Shown here piece after piece: positions 8,557-17,219 of a DNA stretch of 42,554 nucleotides (positions are counted from its first letter, which is position 1; every line of letters starts with the position of its first letter). The DNA is from Streptosporangiales bacterium (GTDB taxonomy: Bacteria; Actinomycetota; Actinomycetes; Streptosporangiales; WHSR01). The position numbers were made by a program, and so were the translations under genes. The notes beneath the pieces are model-generated. The model ran no database searches. It was not told the origin of the DNA and saw nothing but the letters and a program-made list of their open reading frames with translations. The DNA lies in NCBI GenBank assembly GCA_009379995.1, contig WHSR01000042.1:1-42554 (forward strand), in the 5' to 3' direction.

Positions 8557-8840
8557 TCAGCCGGCGTGATCGGCGATCAGCCTGTCGGCGGCCCAGCGGC
8601 CGTTGAAAGCGGCCGAATCAGACCAGGGGAAGCCGAGGTAGTCTCCGGCCAGCAGTACCGGGCTCGCCGCGGGCAGCCGGTCCCGGTAGCGCTGTACCGC
8701 AGTGGCATGTCCGGTCGGTACGTAGGGCATGGCCTCATCCCAGCGGGCCACCTGGCTGTCGGCGACCCGGTCGGCCAGCCCGGGTAGCCAGGGCGCTGAC
8801 CGGGCGTACCCCACACCGACCCGAGGCCGCTGGTGGTTGC
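8557..8840 (-). pseudogene. C-terminal remnant of a protoporphyrinogen-oxidase-like flavoprotein
   Basis: Open frame on the same strand as, and directly after, the acyl-CoA dehydrogenase. The roughly 90 residues match the C-terminus of FAD-dependent amine/protoporphyrinogen oxidase-like proteins: RSAPWLPGLADRV, then ARWDEAMPYVPTGHATAV with YRDRLP, then VLLAGDYLGFPWSDSAAFNG and the final AADRLIA. In the intact family this follows some 350 residues that include the N-terminal dinucleotide-binding motif, all missing here. No start codon or ribosome site suits the fragment. The open frame continues into the dehydrogenase gene as meaningless Arg-rich sequence. I infer a deletion that removed the 5' four-fifths of the gene. 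Confidence 0.65.
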
Positions 8841-8843
8841 TGG

Positions 8844-10559
8844 TCAGCGCCCTTTTCGACCGGCCCTCACTGCCTCGGCGGGCACGTCGCCGCCCGCCAC
8901 GATCTCGGCCAGCCAGCGCAGGGCGGCGTCTGGCTCGTCGTCCCACCAGCGGTCGCGGTACAGGACCCGGTCGCGATAACTGGCTGCCATCAGCAGCTTG
9001 CGGTAGCCCGCGCCGACCCGTGCCGCATGGTCGGCCTCGGCAAGCAGGCCCACGGCCATGGCCGTCTCCGCCATCCGGTGCGCGGCGGCGCCCACGAGGG
9101 CCGCCCGCTCATCCCGCTCGGCGCCGACCAGTCGACCGACACGAGAACGCAACTCGGCCACGTGGTCCAGGACGGGCTCGGCGACACGTTGGGCGTCAGG
9201 GTCGGTGAGGCGGCCAAGGGTGCCCTCCATCGACGCGAAGAACACCTCGTCCGCCGCCTCACGGTGCATGGCCCGGGCCACGTCCAGCGCGACGACGTTG
9301 GTGGAACCCTCCCAAATCGAGCCCAGGTGGGCGTCTCGCAGCAGCCGAGGGTCGACCCACTCCTCGATGTAGCCGTTCCCCCCGCGCACCTCCATCGCCT
9401 CGCCGGTGACGGACCGAGCGAGCTTGCATACGTGCAGCTTCGCCAGCGGGGTGAGGATGCGGACCAGCCGCCTGGCCTCGTCGTCGCCTTGGTCAGCGCG
9501 GTCCAGTGCAGCCGCCGCGTCCAGCACCAGAGCCAGGGACGCCTCGGCGTGCAGGAGCAGCGGCAACAAGGTCTCCCGCATGAGCGGTGCTTCGAACAGC
9601 GGTGCGCCGAACGCTCGGCGCCCTCGGGTATGGGTCACCGCGTCGTGCACGGCCCGCCGCATGAGGGCCGCGGAGCGCATGGCGTTGGATAGCCGGGAGA
9701 CATTGATCATCTCCGCCATCTGCGCGAAGCCACGCGATACCTCACCCACCGGCCAGGCGTGCGCGCCGTTCAGGGTGACCTCACCGGTCGCCATGGAACG
9801 GGTCCCGAGCTTGTCCTTGAGCCGATCGATCATGTACCGGTTTCGGCAGCCGTCGGGAAGCGTTCGAGGCATGAGGAAAAGCCCGAGGCCACGGGTACCG
9901 GGTCCACCGCCGGGGACGCGGGCCAAGGTGAGCACGACGTCCGCCCCGACGTTGGAGCAGAACCATTTGCGCCCAAACAGTTGCCAACGGTCGCCGGACG
10001 ACCGCGCTTCCGTTTCGGTCGCCCCGACGTCGGAGCCAGCGCCCTGCTCCGTCATGAACATGGCGCCGGTGAACAGGTTGGCGAGGTCGGTGGCGGTGAG
10101 CCGGTCGATGTACGGCCCGACCAGGTCCGGAGGGCCGAACCGACGCAGCACCCGCGCCGCCGAGTCCGTCATCGACACCGGGCAGAACAGCCCGAACTCG
10201 GCCTGGACGAACAGATATGAGAGCGCGTACTTGACCACGTGCGGCACCCGATCCGGCCAACCGTGCACTCCCGGTCGGTGGGACATCGCCGCGAAGCCGA
10301 ACCGCTCGAAGGCGATCCGGCTCAGCTCCTCGTAGGCCGGATGGAACTCCAGCTCGTCGACCCGGTGGCCGAGCCGGTCGTACTGACGCAGTCGCGGCGG
10401 ATGCGCGTCGGCGAGGGCTGCGAGCCGGTCAACCTCGTCGTGGGCCGCCTGGCCGACGCGGGCCAGAAGCGGCCGGGCCCTGGCGCAGTCCTCCGGGTCG
10501 GCCACCCGCGCGAGGGCGAGCCCAAGGTTCGGGTCCGAGGAGAAGAAGTCCGCCGCCAT
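8844..10559 (-). CDS. Acyl-CoA dehydrogenase family protein (AidB/FadE-like)
   Basis: 571 residues, longer than the ~380 of ordinary acyl-CoA dehydrogenases and close to the AidB-like subgroup. Flavin-binding and catalytic-fold motifs are present: AMFMTEQGAGSDVGATET (middle domain), LTLARVPGG, LKDKLGTRSMATGEV, then the C-terminal helical domain with VRGGNGYIEEW and GSIWEGSTNVVALDV. An extra C-terminal helical extension (~100 residues) follows, as in AidB. It is a cytoplasmic, FAD-dependent enzyme, acting either on acyl-CoA or, as for AidB, in alkylation-damage response; sequence alone cannot decide. Start ATG at 10559. A truncated flavoprotein gene lies just downstream on the same strand. Confidence 0.85.
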   Translation of the reverse strand: MAADFFSSDPNLGLALARVADPEDCARARPLLARVGQAAHDEVDRLAALADAHPPRLRQYDRLGHRVDELEFHPAYEELSRIAFERFGFAAMSHRPGVHGWPDRVPHVVKYALSYLFVQAEFGLFCPVSMTDSAARVLRRFGPPDLVGPYIDRLTATDLANLFTGAMFMTEQGAGSDVGATETEARSSGDRWQLFGRKWFCSNVGADVVLTLARVPGGGPGTRGLGLFLMPRTLPDGCRNRYMIDRLKDKLGTRSMATGEVTLNGAHAWPVGEVSRGFAQMAEMINVSRLSNAMRSAALMRRAVHDAVTHTRGRRAFGAPLFEAPLMRETLLPLLLHAEASLALVLDAAAALDRADQGDDEARRLVRILTPLAKLHVCKLARSVTGEAMEVRGGNGYIEEWVDPRLLRDAHLGSIWEGSTNVVALDVARAMHREAADEVFFASMEGTLGRLTDPDAQRVAEPVLDHVAELRSRVGRLVGAERDERAALVGAAAHRMAETAMAVGLLAEADHAARVGAGYRKLLMAASYRDRVLYRDRWWDDEPDAALRWLAEIVAGGDVPAEAVRAGRKGR

Positions 10560-10812
10560 GGCTCCACCGCATCCCTTTCATCGCCCGATGTGGGCACGTC
10601 GTAGCTGTTCCAGCGCGTTGCGGTCGCCGTCGGCTTCGCTGGCTCACCGCGCTCGCGATCCGCCGCTGGCCACTCCATCACAACCGCGTAGGGTGAATGG
10701 CCCGGGTGAGGTCCTGTGCGAGCTGCACGTCGGCGTGCGCCTGGCGGCACGGCGGTCTCCATGGCAGAAATGGACCACCACGCCTACCCGAGACCCCGAA
10801 GGGAGCCGCCGC

Positions 10813-11304
10813 GTGACCGCTGAGAGGGATGCCGGTCCGAGCGTTCCGGTACGACCCGAGCTCCGCCTCCTTGCGACGTTCCGGGTCGAGCTCGAGCCCG
10901 TCCTCGATCTGGGGGATTCACCGTGGGGCCGGCGTCGTGTCGTGCCCATTGCCGGGGGCAGCTTCTCCGGAACCCGGCTGTCCGGAACGGTCCTCCGCGG
11001 CGGCGCGGACTGGCAGGTCGTGCACGCCGACGGCGCGATCAGCATCGATACCCGGTACACCTTGCGGACGGACGACGGTGCGCTCATCTACATCCAGACC
11101 CGGGGCGTGCGACATGGCCCGCCCGAGGTGCTGGCCAGGCTCGCGGACGGCGAGCTCGTTCCCCCCAATGCGTACTACTTCCGGGTGTTCTGCCAGTTCG
11201 AAACCGGGGACGAGCGCTATCACTGGCTTAACCGCACGCTCGCGGTGGGTGTTGCTATGCGGAAGCCCGACGCCGTGCTCTACGACGCCTACGAACTGAC
11301 CTGA
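10813..11304 (+). CDS. DUF3237 family protein
   Basis: 163 residues covering the whole DUF3237 fold. The order is LRLLATFRVELEPVLDLGDS, RRVVPIAGGSFSGTRLSGTV, then ADWQVVHADGAISIDTRYTL, IYIQTRGVRHGPPEVLARL and YYFRVFCQFETG, with a closing YHWLNRTLAVGVAMR. This is a small beta-barrel family of unknown function, often found near catabolic and redox genes. The start was set at GTG 10813, with AAGGGAG about 8 bases before it; upstream in-frame sequence is arginine-rich and not family-like. It diverges from the acyl-CoA dehydrogenase across ~250 bases that hold nothing else recognisable. Confidence 0.8.
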   Translation: MTAERDAGPSVPVRPELRLLATFRVELEPVLDLGDSPWGRRRVVPIAGGSFSGTRLSGTVLRGGADWQVVHADGAISIDTRYTLRTDDGALIYIQTRGVRHGPPEVLARLADGELVPPNAYYFRVFCQFETGDERYHWLNRTLAVGVAMRKPDAVLYDAYELT

Positions 11305-11529
11305 TGGCCACGTGGTCCCCGAGCGGCCGTGAGAACCCGATACCCGTGGAGCTGGTCAAACACCACGGGCGTGGCGGAGTGGGAGGGGTCTGTCCGCTGG
11401 GATGCTTGTGGCAGGTGCGGCAGGTCAGCGCGGTTCGAGTAGCGGCGGGCCTGCTCCGAACAGGCGTGGGCCGCTGCGGCGGCTCGCCGGCGACGGGCGA
11501 CGCCTGCCGGCGAGGACGCCGAAGTGCAC

Positions 11530-12579
11530 TCAGTGCCCTGGCGCGCGGCCGTAGGTGACCGCGTGCATGGGGGTGAGCTCGGACGAGCCGATGTCGCCGA
11601 AGCCGTGCCGGGCGAGAAGGTCGTCGTAGAAGCGCCGAGGTACGAGCTGGTCGTCGATCTGGGCCTCGAAGAACTGGATGCCCGACATGATGCGGCCGGG
11701 GATCGAACGCAGGCCGGCGTCGTCGTCGGGGAACGGAAAGTCGGAGATGACGAACCAGCCGCCCGGCTCCAGGGCGCGGCGGATGTTGTCGGTGACCCGG
11801 TCGACGTCGCGGCATTCGTGCATGGAGATGTTGTTGACGACGAGGGTGTACGACGATTCGAGGTCGAGATCCTCCAGCGAGTTCACCAGCAGTCGAACCC
11901 GGTCGGCAACGCCCGCCTCGCCGACGTGCTCGGCGGCAACCTCCACCGAGTGGGCGTCTCCATCCACTCCGGTGACCGCGCAACGCGGATAAGCCTGCGC
12001 GAGCCGGATGACACCAACTCCAGCGCCGCAGGCGGTGTCCAGAACCGCGCAACCAGCGTCGAGCCGCTCGGCGAGGCCGGGGACGCGGGCGAGGCCGCTG
12101 GGCACTAGCCGGGTATAGAAGGGGCGGCCGGTGTCGGCGACCTTGCGGATGAACTCGGGACTGCACGTGTCCCACCACAGCCGCTCGCCGCTGGCGAGGG
12201 TCTCCGCGAAGCGGTCGAAGATCTCCGGCTGGTCGAGCAGGGTGAAGGTCCCGCCGACGTAGGCCGGCGACGTCTCGTCAAGAAGCAGGGTGGCCATGTG
12301 CGGGGCGAGCCGGTACGTCGTACCGTCGCGGTCGCAGACGCCAGCGCCGAACGCTGCTCGGCACCACACCGCGACGTAGAACGGGTCCAGGCCGAGCCGG
12401 TCGGCGAGGTCGTCCGGGGTGGCGCCGCTGGGCTCGGCCGTGGCCAGTGCCTCGACGAGGCCCAAGCGCAGGCCGAGGGCCACCGTCCGCTGCCCAACGT
12501 AGCCGGCGAACAGCGGCAACAGTACCTGTGCCTGGTCGGTCAGCGCCGGCGTCCCAGTGGTTGGCTCGGTTGTGGTCAT
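11530..12579 (-). CDS. SAM-dependent methyltransferase (O-methyltransferase-like)
   Basis: 349 residues. The N-terminal ~100 residues form a winged-helix dimerisation domain typical of small-molecule O-methyltransferases (LGLRLGLVEALA, DLADRLGLDPFYVAVWCRA). The SAM-binding motif I, VLDTACGAGVG, is at ~179-189; the acidic motif II is ITGVDG-like (AVTGVDGDAHSV); a LVVNNISMHE strand and LEPGGWFVISDFPFP follow. It probably methylates a small molecule in the cytoplasm. Start ATG 12579 has a GAGGAG ribosome site. It diverges from the HxlR regulator at 12711; the 130-base gap carries a TACAGA/TCTGTA palindrome, so control by that regulator is likely. Confidence 0.8.
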   Translation of the reverse strand: MTTTEPTTGTPALTDQAQVLLPLFAGYVGQRTVALGLRLGLVEALATAEPSGATPDDLADRLGLDPFYVAVWCRAAFGAGVCDRDGTTYRLAPHMATLLLDETSPAYVGGTFTLLDQPEIFDRFAETLASGERLWWDTCSPEFIRKVADTGRPFYTRLVPSGLARVPGLAERLDAGCAVLDTACGAGVGVIRLAQAYPRCAVTGVDGDAHSVEVAAEHVGEAGVADRVRLLVNSLEDLDLESSYTLVVNNISMHECRDVDRVTDNIRRALEPGGWFVISDFPFPDDDAGLRSIPGRIMSGIQFFEAQIDDQLVPRRFYDDLLARHGFGDIGSSELTPMHAVTYGRAPGH

Positions 12580-12661
12580 GGTGGTTCTCCTCGCTGGTCG
12601 GTACCCGAAGAATCCGCCGTGGTGAGCCACCCGGGCCAGTTCCGCGTCTGTACTTGGCTGA

Positions 12662-12674
12662 TACAGAATCTGTA
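12662..12674. promoter_or_regulatory. Candidate HxlR operator
   Basis: Perfect inverted repeat TACAGA-A-TCTGTA between the divergent methyltransferase and HxlR genes. A direct repeat of TCTGTACT starts at 12647 and again at 12669. HxlR-type regulators commonly bind GTAC/GTAT-type inverted repeats in such gaps. Binding is inferred, not shown. Confidence 0.5.
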
Positions 12675-12710
12675 CTAGCAGCGGGAACCGGGCCACCGTA
12701 CCGTCACTAC

Positions 12711-13430
12711 ATGGGTACCTACATGCAGTTCTGCCCCGTGGCCAAGGCGATGGACCTGCTCGACGAGCGGTGGACGCTGCTGATCGTCCGCGAACTCATC
12801 GCGGGCAGCGGACACTTCAACGAGATCCGGCGCGGGCTGCCGCGCATGTCACCGGCGCTGCTCACCAAGCGGCTGCAGCGCCTCGTCCGAGCGGGAGTGG
12901 TGGAGCGGTACGACGACGGCAACCGGGTGACCTACGTGCTGAGCCCGGCCGGGCGGGAGCTCACACCGATCGTCGAAGCGCTGGGCGCATGGGGGACGCG
13001 GTGGATGGGAGAGCTCGGCGACCAGGACCTCGACCCCCACCTGCTCATGTGGGACATGCATCGGAGCATCGACCTCGACGCGGTGCCGCATGGCCGTACC
13101 GTCATCCGGTTCTGCTTCGCCGACGCGCCGCCCGCGTCGCGGAACTGGTGGCTGATCGTGACGCCCGTAGACGTCGACGTCTGCGACAGCGATCCCGGCC
13201 AACCCACCGACGTCACCGTCCGCTCCGACCTGCGCACCCTCGTCCGCATCTGGCGCGGTGACATCGCCTGGGTCGACGCGCTGCGCAGTGGATCGCTCAG
13301 AATCGACGGTCCGGGCCGGCTCACCCGGGCACTTCCTCGGTGGCTGCGCCTATCTGTGTTCGCCGCCGTTCCACGTCCACCCGCGTCCTCGACCGCACCT
13401 CAGACAGTCGTTGCCCAGGGCCTGCCGTGA
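12711..13430 (+). CDS. HxlR-family transcriptional regulator with C-terminal sensor-like domain
   Basis: 239 residues. Residues ~5-100 are a MarR/HxlR winged helix, opening with the family hallmark CPVAKAMDLLDERWTLLIVREL and continuing with FNEIRRGLPRMSPALLTKRL and VTYVLSPAGREL. Residues ~110-225 are an extra domain (FCFADAPPASRNWWLIV, VTVRSDLRTLVRIWRGDI) that looks like the SCP2-like lipid-binding domain attached to some actinobacterial HxlR proteins, so it could sense a hydrophobic ligand. Start ATG 12711 gives the usual short lead-in before the conserved Cys8. It is probably a repressor of the divergent methyltransferase and of itself. Confidence 0.82.
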   Translation: MGTYMQFCPVAKAMDLLDERWTLLIVRELIAGSGHFNEIRRGLPRMSPALLTKRLQRLVRAGVVERYDDGNRVTYVLSPAGRELTPIVEALGAWGTRWMGELGDQDLDPHLLMWDMHRSIDLDAVPHGRTVIRFCFADAPPASRNWWLIVTPVDVDVCDSDPGQPTDVTVRSDLRTLVRIWRGDIAWVDALRSGSLRIDGPGRLTRALPRWLRLSVFAAVPRPPASSTAPQTVVAQGLP

Positions 13431-13488
13431 ACCCTGCCCGCGGGCCGAACCTCCGCTGAGGCTCGGGCACGCCCATGCGAAGCGGCGA

Positions 13489-13980
13489 TCAGTCCTTGCG
13501 GCCGGTGACGGCGACGCCGATGCCCAGGCCGATCATGGCGAGGCCGCCCGCTCCCCCGACCAGCTGAAGCCGCCGCGGGGAGCGGCCGAACCAGGCCCGC
13601 GCGCCGCTGGCGGCCAGGCTCCAGACCGAGTCGCTGACCAGGGCGATGAGTACGAAGATGAGTCCGAGCAAGAACATCTGGGCGGGTACGCCGCCACGTT
13701 CCCGGTCCACGAACTGCGGCAGCACCGCGGCGAAGAACATCACCGCCTTCGGGTTGGCCACGCCGACCAGGAAACCGTCGAGGCCCGCCCGCCAGCCGCC
13801 ACGAGCGCTCACCTCTCCCTCGAGGTCCGCGCGGTCACGGTGTCGCAGCAGCGCACGGGCGCCGAGGAAGATGAGATACGCAGCGCCGCCCAGCTTCACC
13901 GCCATGAAGACGAGCACCGATCGCTCAACTACCGCTCCGACGCCCAACGCCACGGCGCCCGCCAACACCCGGGCACCCAC
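13489..13980 (-). pseudogene. LysE/RhtB exporter gene lacking its 5' end
   Basis: The last ~160 residues of a LysE-type amino-acid or metabolite exporter: VFMAVKLGGAAYLIFLGARALL, GFLVGVANPKAVMFFAAVLPQF, an FVLIALVSDSVWSLAA helix and the final GIGVAVTGRKD. The first ~50 residues of the family, including the first membrane helix and the proline-rich TPGP motif, are missing. In their place the open frame runs on into antisense of the neighbouring glycolipid-binding gene, up to 14136, and this is not family-like. With one or two helices absent, transport is unlikely. The break at about 13980-14009 coincides with the break in the divergent neighbour. Confidence 0.65.
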
Positions 13981-14008
13981 CTCGGCGTCGGACGCGGCAG
14001 AGGTTGCC

Positions 14009-14338
14009 GTGCGACTGCCGGATCTGACCGGGGCGCTGGACTGTGACCTGGGATTGTGTCCGTTGACGAACACCATGCCGATACTGCGGGAGGGTTTGGT
14101 CGGTCCATCGGGACGTACCGACGGCCGTAGCGTCAAGCTGACGATGGCCTGGGTGTCGGTGCCCGACCTGTGCGTTTCGGCCAGCGAGCAGGTCTACCGG
14201 GCAGACGCCGCGCCCTCCGGCGAGGGTGCCCTCGTCGGTTTCTCCGCCGGGGACTTCGCCACCCTGATCGAGGTGGACGCCGACGGGATCGTGGCGAGCT
14301 ATCCGGGAATCGGCCGACGCATCGGCTTGGATGGGTGA
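14009..14338 (+). pseudogene. Putative glycolipid-binding protein gene lacking its 5' end
   Basis: About 110 residues matching the C-terminal part of the actinobacterial putative glycolipid-binding family (PA1994-like): LPDLTGALDCDLGLCPLTNT followed by MPILREGL, then KLTMAWVSVPDLCVSASEQV and ALVGFSAGDFATLIEVDADG, ending SYPGIGRRIGL. Intact members are about 180-190 residues, so the N-terminal ~70 are gone. Upstream of about 14009 the frame is antisense to the LysE fragment. No credible start codon or ribosome site is present at the junction. Confidence 0.6.
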
Positions 14339-14374
14339 TCTCTGGTCCCCCATCTCGACCCGGGATCCGCGTCG

Positions 14375-14749
14375 TCAGTCCTGCTGGACCAGGCACACGG
14401 ACAGGACGGTGTCCTCCTCGATCGCGTGCCAGTCGTGCAGCGTGCCGGGCAGGAAGATGTACAGCTCGGGCGCTTCGTAGGGGAGCTCGGTCCCGTCCTC
14501 CAGGCCCAGCCGGCCGCGACCGCGTACGATCTGGCAGAACGCCACGTCCGGGCTGGCGTGCATGGCGAAGTGCCCGCCGGCGGCGATGCTCACGAGCTGC
14601 ATCTCGGCGTGCGTGACCTCTTTCAGGGAGGTCATGTGTACCCGCTGCAGCGGCTTGCCGTCGTAGTCGCCGAGCGGCTGCCAGGACGGTTTCTCGCTGA
14701 CCTCGGGTACGGCCTTGCCGTCCCGCAGCGAAAAGATGGTGGTCCGCAT
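14375..14749 (-). CDS. Small cupin-domain protein
   Basis: 124 residues forming one cupin barrel. The first cupin motif is recognisable at ~50-75 (SIAAGGHFAMH, then VRGRGRLGL), but the usual glutamate ligand is replaced (FCQ). The second is PELYIFLPGTLHDWHAI. It could be a sugar isomerase or epimerase-like enzyme, or a sensor; the incomplete metal site makes either uncertain. It is the last gene of the nine-gene sugar operon: its ATG at 14749 follows the kinase stop by 4 bases, with GGAGTGAC as ribosome site (partly within the kinase gene). The longer open frame up to 14842 is antisense-like and rejected. Confidence 0.75.
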   Translation of the reverse strand: MRTTIFSLRDGKAVPEVSEKPSWQPLGDYDGKPLQRVHMTSLKEVTHAEMQLVSIAAGGHFAMHASPDVAFCQIVRGRGRLGLEDGTELPYEAPELYIFLPGTLHDWHAIEEDTVLSVCLVQQD

Positions 14750-14753
14750 CGAG

Positions 14754-16268
14754 TCACTCCTCTCGTCGCGCGGCGCTGAGCTGCTCGAACACCGGCATGA
14801 TCGCCGGGCCGAGCCTGCGGTACGCCTCGAGCAAGCCCGCATAGATCTGGTGGCGTGAAGGGTCCGGGTGGATCGGCTCCGCGGTGTCCTGCCACTCCTC
14901 CACCACGCCGACGTCCTTGACGTGGCCGGTCGCTACCGCAGCGACCAGTGCGTCGCCGAGGACGCCACACTGCTGCTGGACCAGCGGCACCCAGTCGATG
15001 CCGAGGACGTCGGCCTTGATCTGGTTCCACAAAGGGGAAGCGGCACCGCCGCCGAGCGCGCGGGCCTCCTGCAGCCTCGTGGACCCACCGGACGCGCGGA
15101 TCGCCCATTCGGCGTACTCGTACGCGATCCCTTCGAGCAACGCGCGGTACATATGCCCGAGCCGGTGACCCGACGTAAGGCCGATCCACGCCCCCCGTGC
15201 GTGTGGCTGCGGCGGCAGGACGCGCCCCTGCAGGTGCGGGAACCACAGCAGGCCCTCCGACCCCGGCGGTGTTTCGGCGGCCAGGGCGTCCAGCTCGCGG
15301 TAGCCGTACGACTCCCCCGCGGCCGGGCCCAGCTCGTCCCGGAACCACCGCAGCCCGAGCCCGCCGCCGTTGACGAACGCGAACGCGATGTACCGGCCGG
15401 GCTGGACCGAGTGGGATGCCATGATCGTCTTGCCGGCCACATCCGGGTGGAAGCCGTCGACGCAGACCGCGAAGACGCTGGCCGTGCCGGCCGAGTCGAA
15501 CGCCTGGCCGGGCGAGACCACGCCGGCCCCGAGGGCGGCGGCGATCTGGTCGCCCGCACCCGCCGCGACCGGCGTACCGGCGGGCAGCCCGGTCTTTTCG
15601 GCCCCGTCCGGCGTCACCTCGCCGACGACGTCGAGCGGGTCGACGATGCGCGGCAGCACGCGGTCGTCCAAGCCGAAGGCGGCGAGCAGCTCCTCCGACC
15701 AGCGCTCCGCCGCGGTGTCGGAGAGGTTGGAGAAGTGCAGGTACGTACGATCGATGAAGGCGTCGCCGCCGGAAAGCCCGCACAATCGGCCGGCCACGAA
15801 CGCGCCGGGTACGACGAACCGCGCGATCCGCTTCCAGTCGTCCGGGCGTTCGTTCAACCACCACAAGATCTTCGGGCCGTGGGAGTACGTCGGCGGACAT
15901 CCGGAGAGCTCGGTGACCCGGTCGGCGTGCTCGGCCATCCGCATGATGTACGGCTCGCATCTGGTGTCGAGCCAGGAGTCGTACCGCGTGACCGGTTCGT
16001 AGTCGCCACCGATCGCGCCGATGCCTGACATCTGGCCGGAGAACGCCACGCCGGCCACGTCACTCGCGCGTTTCGACGCGTCCAGCGCGCTCCGGATCGT
16101 GCGGTGCGCCGACGTCTCGATGTCGTAGAAGTCCTGCTCGACGCAGCCTGGTCGGGGATAGCTGAGTCGTACCTCTTCGAAGGCCTCGCCCAGCACTTCG
16201 CCGGATTCGTCGACGACCGCCGCCTTCGTGCCGAGCGTTCCGAGATCGCAACCTACGAAAACAGGCAT
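14754..16268 (-). CDS. FGGY-family carbohydrate kinase (xylulokinase-like)
   Basis: 504 residues, the normal FGGY length. The N-terminal phosphate-1 motif is GCDLGTLGTKAAVVDE, followed by SGQMSGIGAIG and YDSWLDTRCEPY. The second actin-like domain has AAGAGDQIAAALGAGVV, GTASVFAVCVDG and ALLEGIAYEYAEW. It phosphorylates a ketose or polyol using ATP in the cytoplasm; xylulose, ribulose, erythritol-type and other substrates all occur in this family. It lies in the operon between the Zn-dependent dehydrogenase (gap 3 bases) and the cupin. The context suggests that a dehydrogenase product (a ketose) is its substrate. Confidence 0.88.
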   Translation of the reverse strand: MPVFVGCDLGTLGTKAAVVDESGEVLGEAFEEVRLSYPRPGCVEQDFYDIETSAHRTIRSALDASKRASDVAGVAFSGQMSGIGAIGGDYEPVTRYDSWLDTRCEPYIMRMAEHADRVTELSGCPPTYSHGPKILWWLNERPDDWKRIARFVVPGAFVAGRLCGLSGGDAFIDRTYLHFSNLSDTAAERWSEELLAAFGLDDRVLPRIVDPLDVVGEVTPDGAEKTGLPAGTPVAAGAGDQIAAALGAGVVSPGQAFDSAGTASVFAVCVDGFHPDVAGKTIMASHSVQPGRYIAFAFVNGGGLGLRWFRDELGPAAGESYGYRELDALAAETPPGSEGLLWFPHLQGRVLPPQPHARGAWIGLTSGHRLGHMYRALLEGIAYEYAEWAIRASGGSTRLQEARALGGGAASPLWNQIKADVLGIDWVPLVQQQCGVLGDALVAAVATGHVKDVGVVEEWQDTAEPIHPDPSRHQIYAGLLEAYRRLGPAIMPVFEQLSAARREE

Positions 16269-16271
16269 GGC

Positions 16272-17219
16272 TCACTCCGTCTCACTTCCGGGCGTGGCGA
16301 TCAGCTTGAACACATCCGAGGTCGGCTCGGCAAGGCCCCGCGCGGCCCCGTCGAGGGACACGATCGTGCGCGGCATCCGGTCGAGGTCGATGGCGCCCGC
16401 GCCCGCGAGCTCCACGGCCTTCCGGTAGTCGGCGAGCGTGGAGCCGGTGCTGCCGACGAGCGTGAGGTGCCGGTAGTGGACGGTGTTCGCGTCGAGGCAC
16501 GCCCCGCCCGGCGTTCCGGCGAACGCGTGGACGCGGCCACCGGTCGCGACCGCCCGCAACGCGTAGTCGAGCGGTTCCTCGCCCGGCGCCGTCACGATCG
16601 CGGCAGCGGGTGCGTGGTTCAGCGCGTCCTCCGGTCCGAGGACGGCGTCGGCGCCGAGCCGCTCCGCGAGGGCGCGCCGGGCCGCCGAGCGCTGTACGAC
16701 GGTGACGCGGGAGCCTCCGGCCTGCAGCGCCCACATGCACAGCACACCCATCGGGCCGGCCCCGACGACGAGCACGTCGTCACCAGCGACTACGCCAAGA
16801 CGCCCCACCGCGTGCAGGCAACAGGCGAGCGGCTCGAGCAACGGCCCGTTCGCGACCTCGACGCCGCCGAGCGGTACGACGTGACCCGCCGGCGCGGCGA
16901 CGAGTTCGGCCAGCCCTCCGTCGCGGCTCAGCCCGACCGTGACGCGATCGGCGCAGCGGTTGTCGTACCCGGCCGCGCACGCCGCGCATCGACCGCATCC
17001 GACGTCGGGATGGACACCCACCGCCGTGCCGTCGTCGAGGAGGCCGACGACCTCGTGCCCGGGGACCCGCGGAGGGTTCGCGCCACGCTGGGCCAGCTTC
17101 CGGTCGGTGCCGCACACGCCGACGTAGCCGACCCTGATGAGCAGCTCGTCGGCTCCGGGAAGCGGCTCCGGCAGGTCGCCGGCCTCGACCGTACGCCCGG
17201 TGACGCGTACTGCCCGCAT
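16272..17219 (-). CDS. Zinc-dependent dehydrogenase (MDR, sorbitol/threonine DH-like)
   Basis: About 315 residues, slightly shorter than the usual ~340. Catalytic zinc ligands are visible: Cys36 in GVCGTDR, His55-Glu56 in PGHEVVG, and a glutamate near 129 in EPLACCLHA. Four structural-zinc cysteines sit in CGRCAACAAGYDNRC (75-89). The NAD(P) fold follows with VVGAGPMGVL (151-160). It probably oxidises a polyol or sugar alcohol to a ketose in the cytoplasm. Start: ATG 17219 shares one base with the preceding stop (TGATG); an adjacent GTG at 17222 is also possible. It sits directly before the FGGY kinase, which is the usual order for a polyol dehydrogenase/ketose kinase pair. Confidence 0.85.
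   Translation of the reverse strand: MRAVRVTGRTVEAGDLPEPLPGADELLIRVGYVGVCGTDRKLAQRGANPPRVPGHEVVGLLDDGTAVGVHPDVGCGRCAACAAGYDNRCADRVTVGLSRDGGLAELVAAPAGHVVPLGGVEVANGPLLEPLACCLHAVGRLGVVAGDDVLVVGAGPMGVLCMWALQAGGSRVTVVQRSAARRALAERLGADAVLGPEDALNHAPAAAIVTAPGEEPLDYALRAVATGGRVHAFAGTPGGACLDANTVHYRHLTLVGSTGSTLADYRKAVELAGAGAIDLDRMPRTIVSLDGAARGLAEPTSDVFKLIATPGSETE

Noticed and set aside
14868..16028. 386-codon plus-strand frame opposite the FGGY kinase
   Set aside because: No recognisable domain; the kinase on the other strand is clear.
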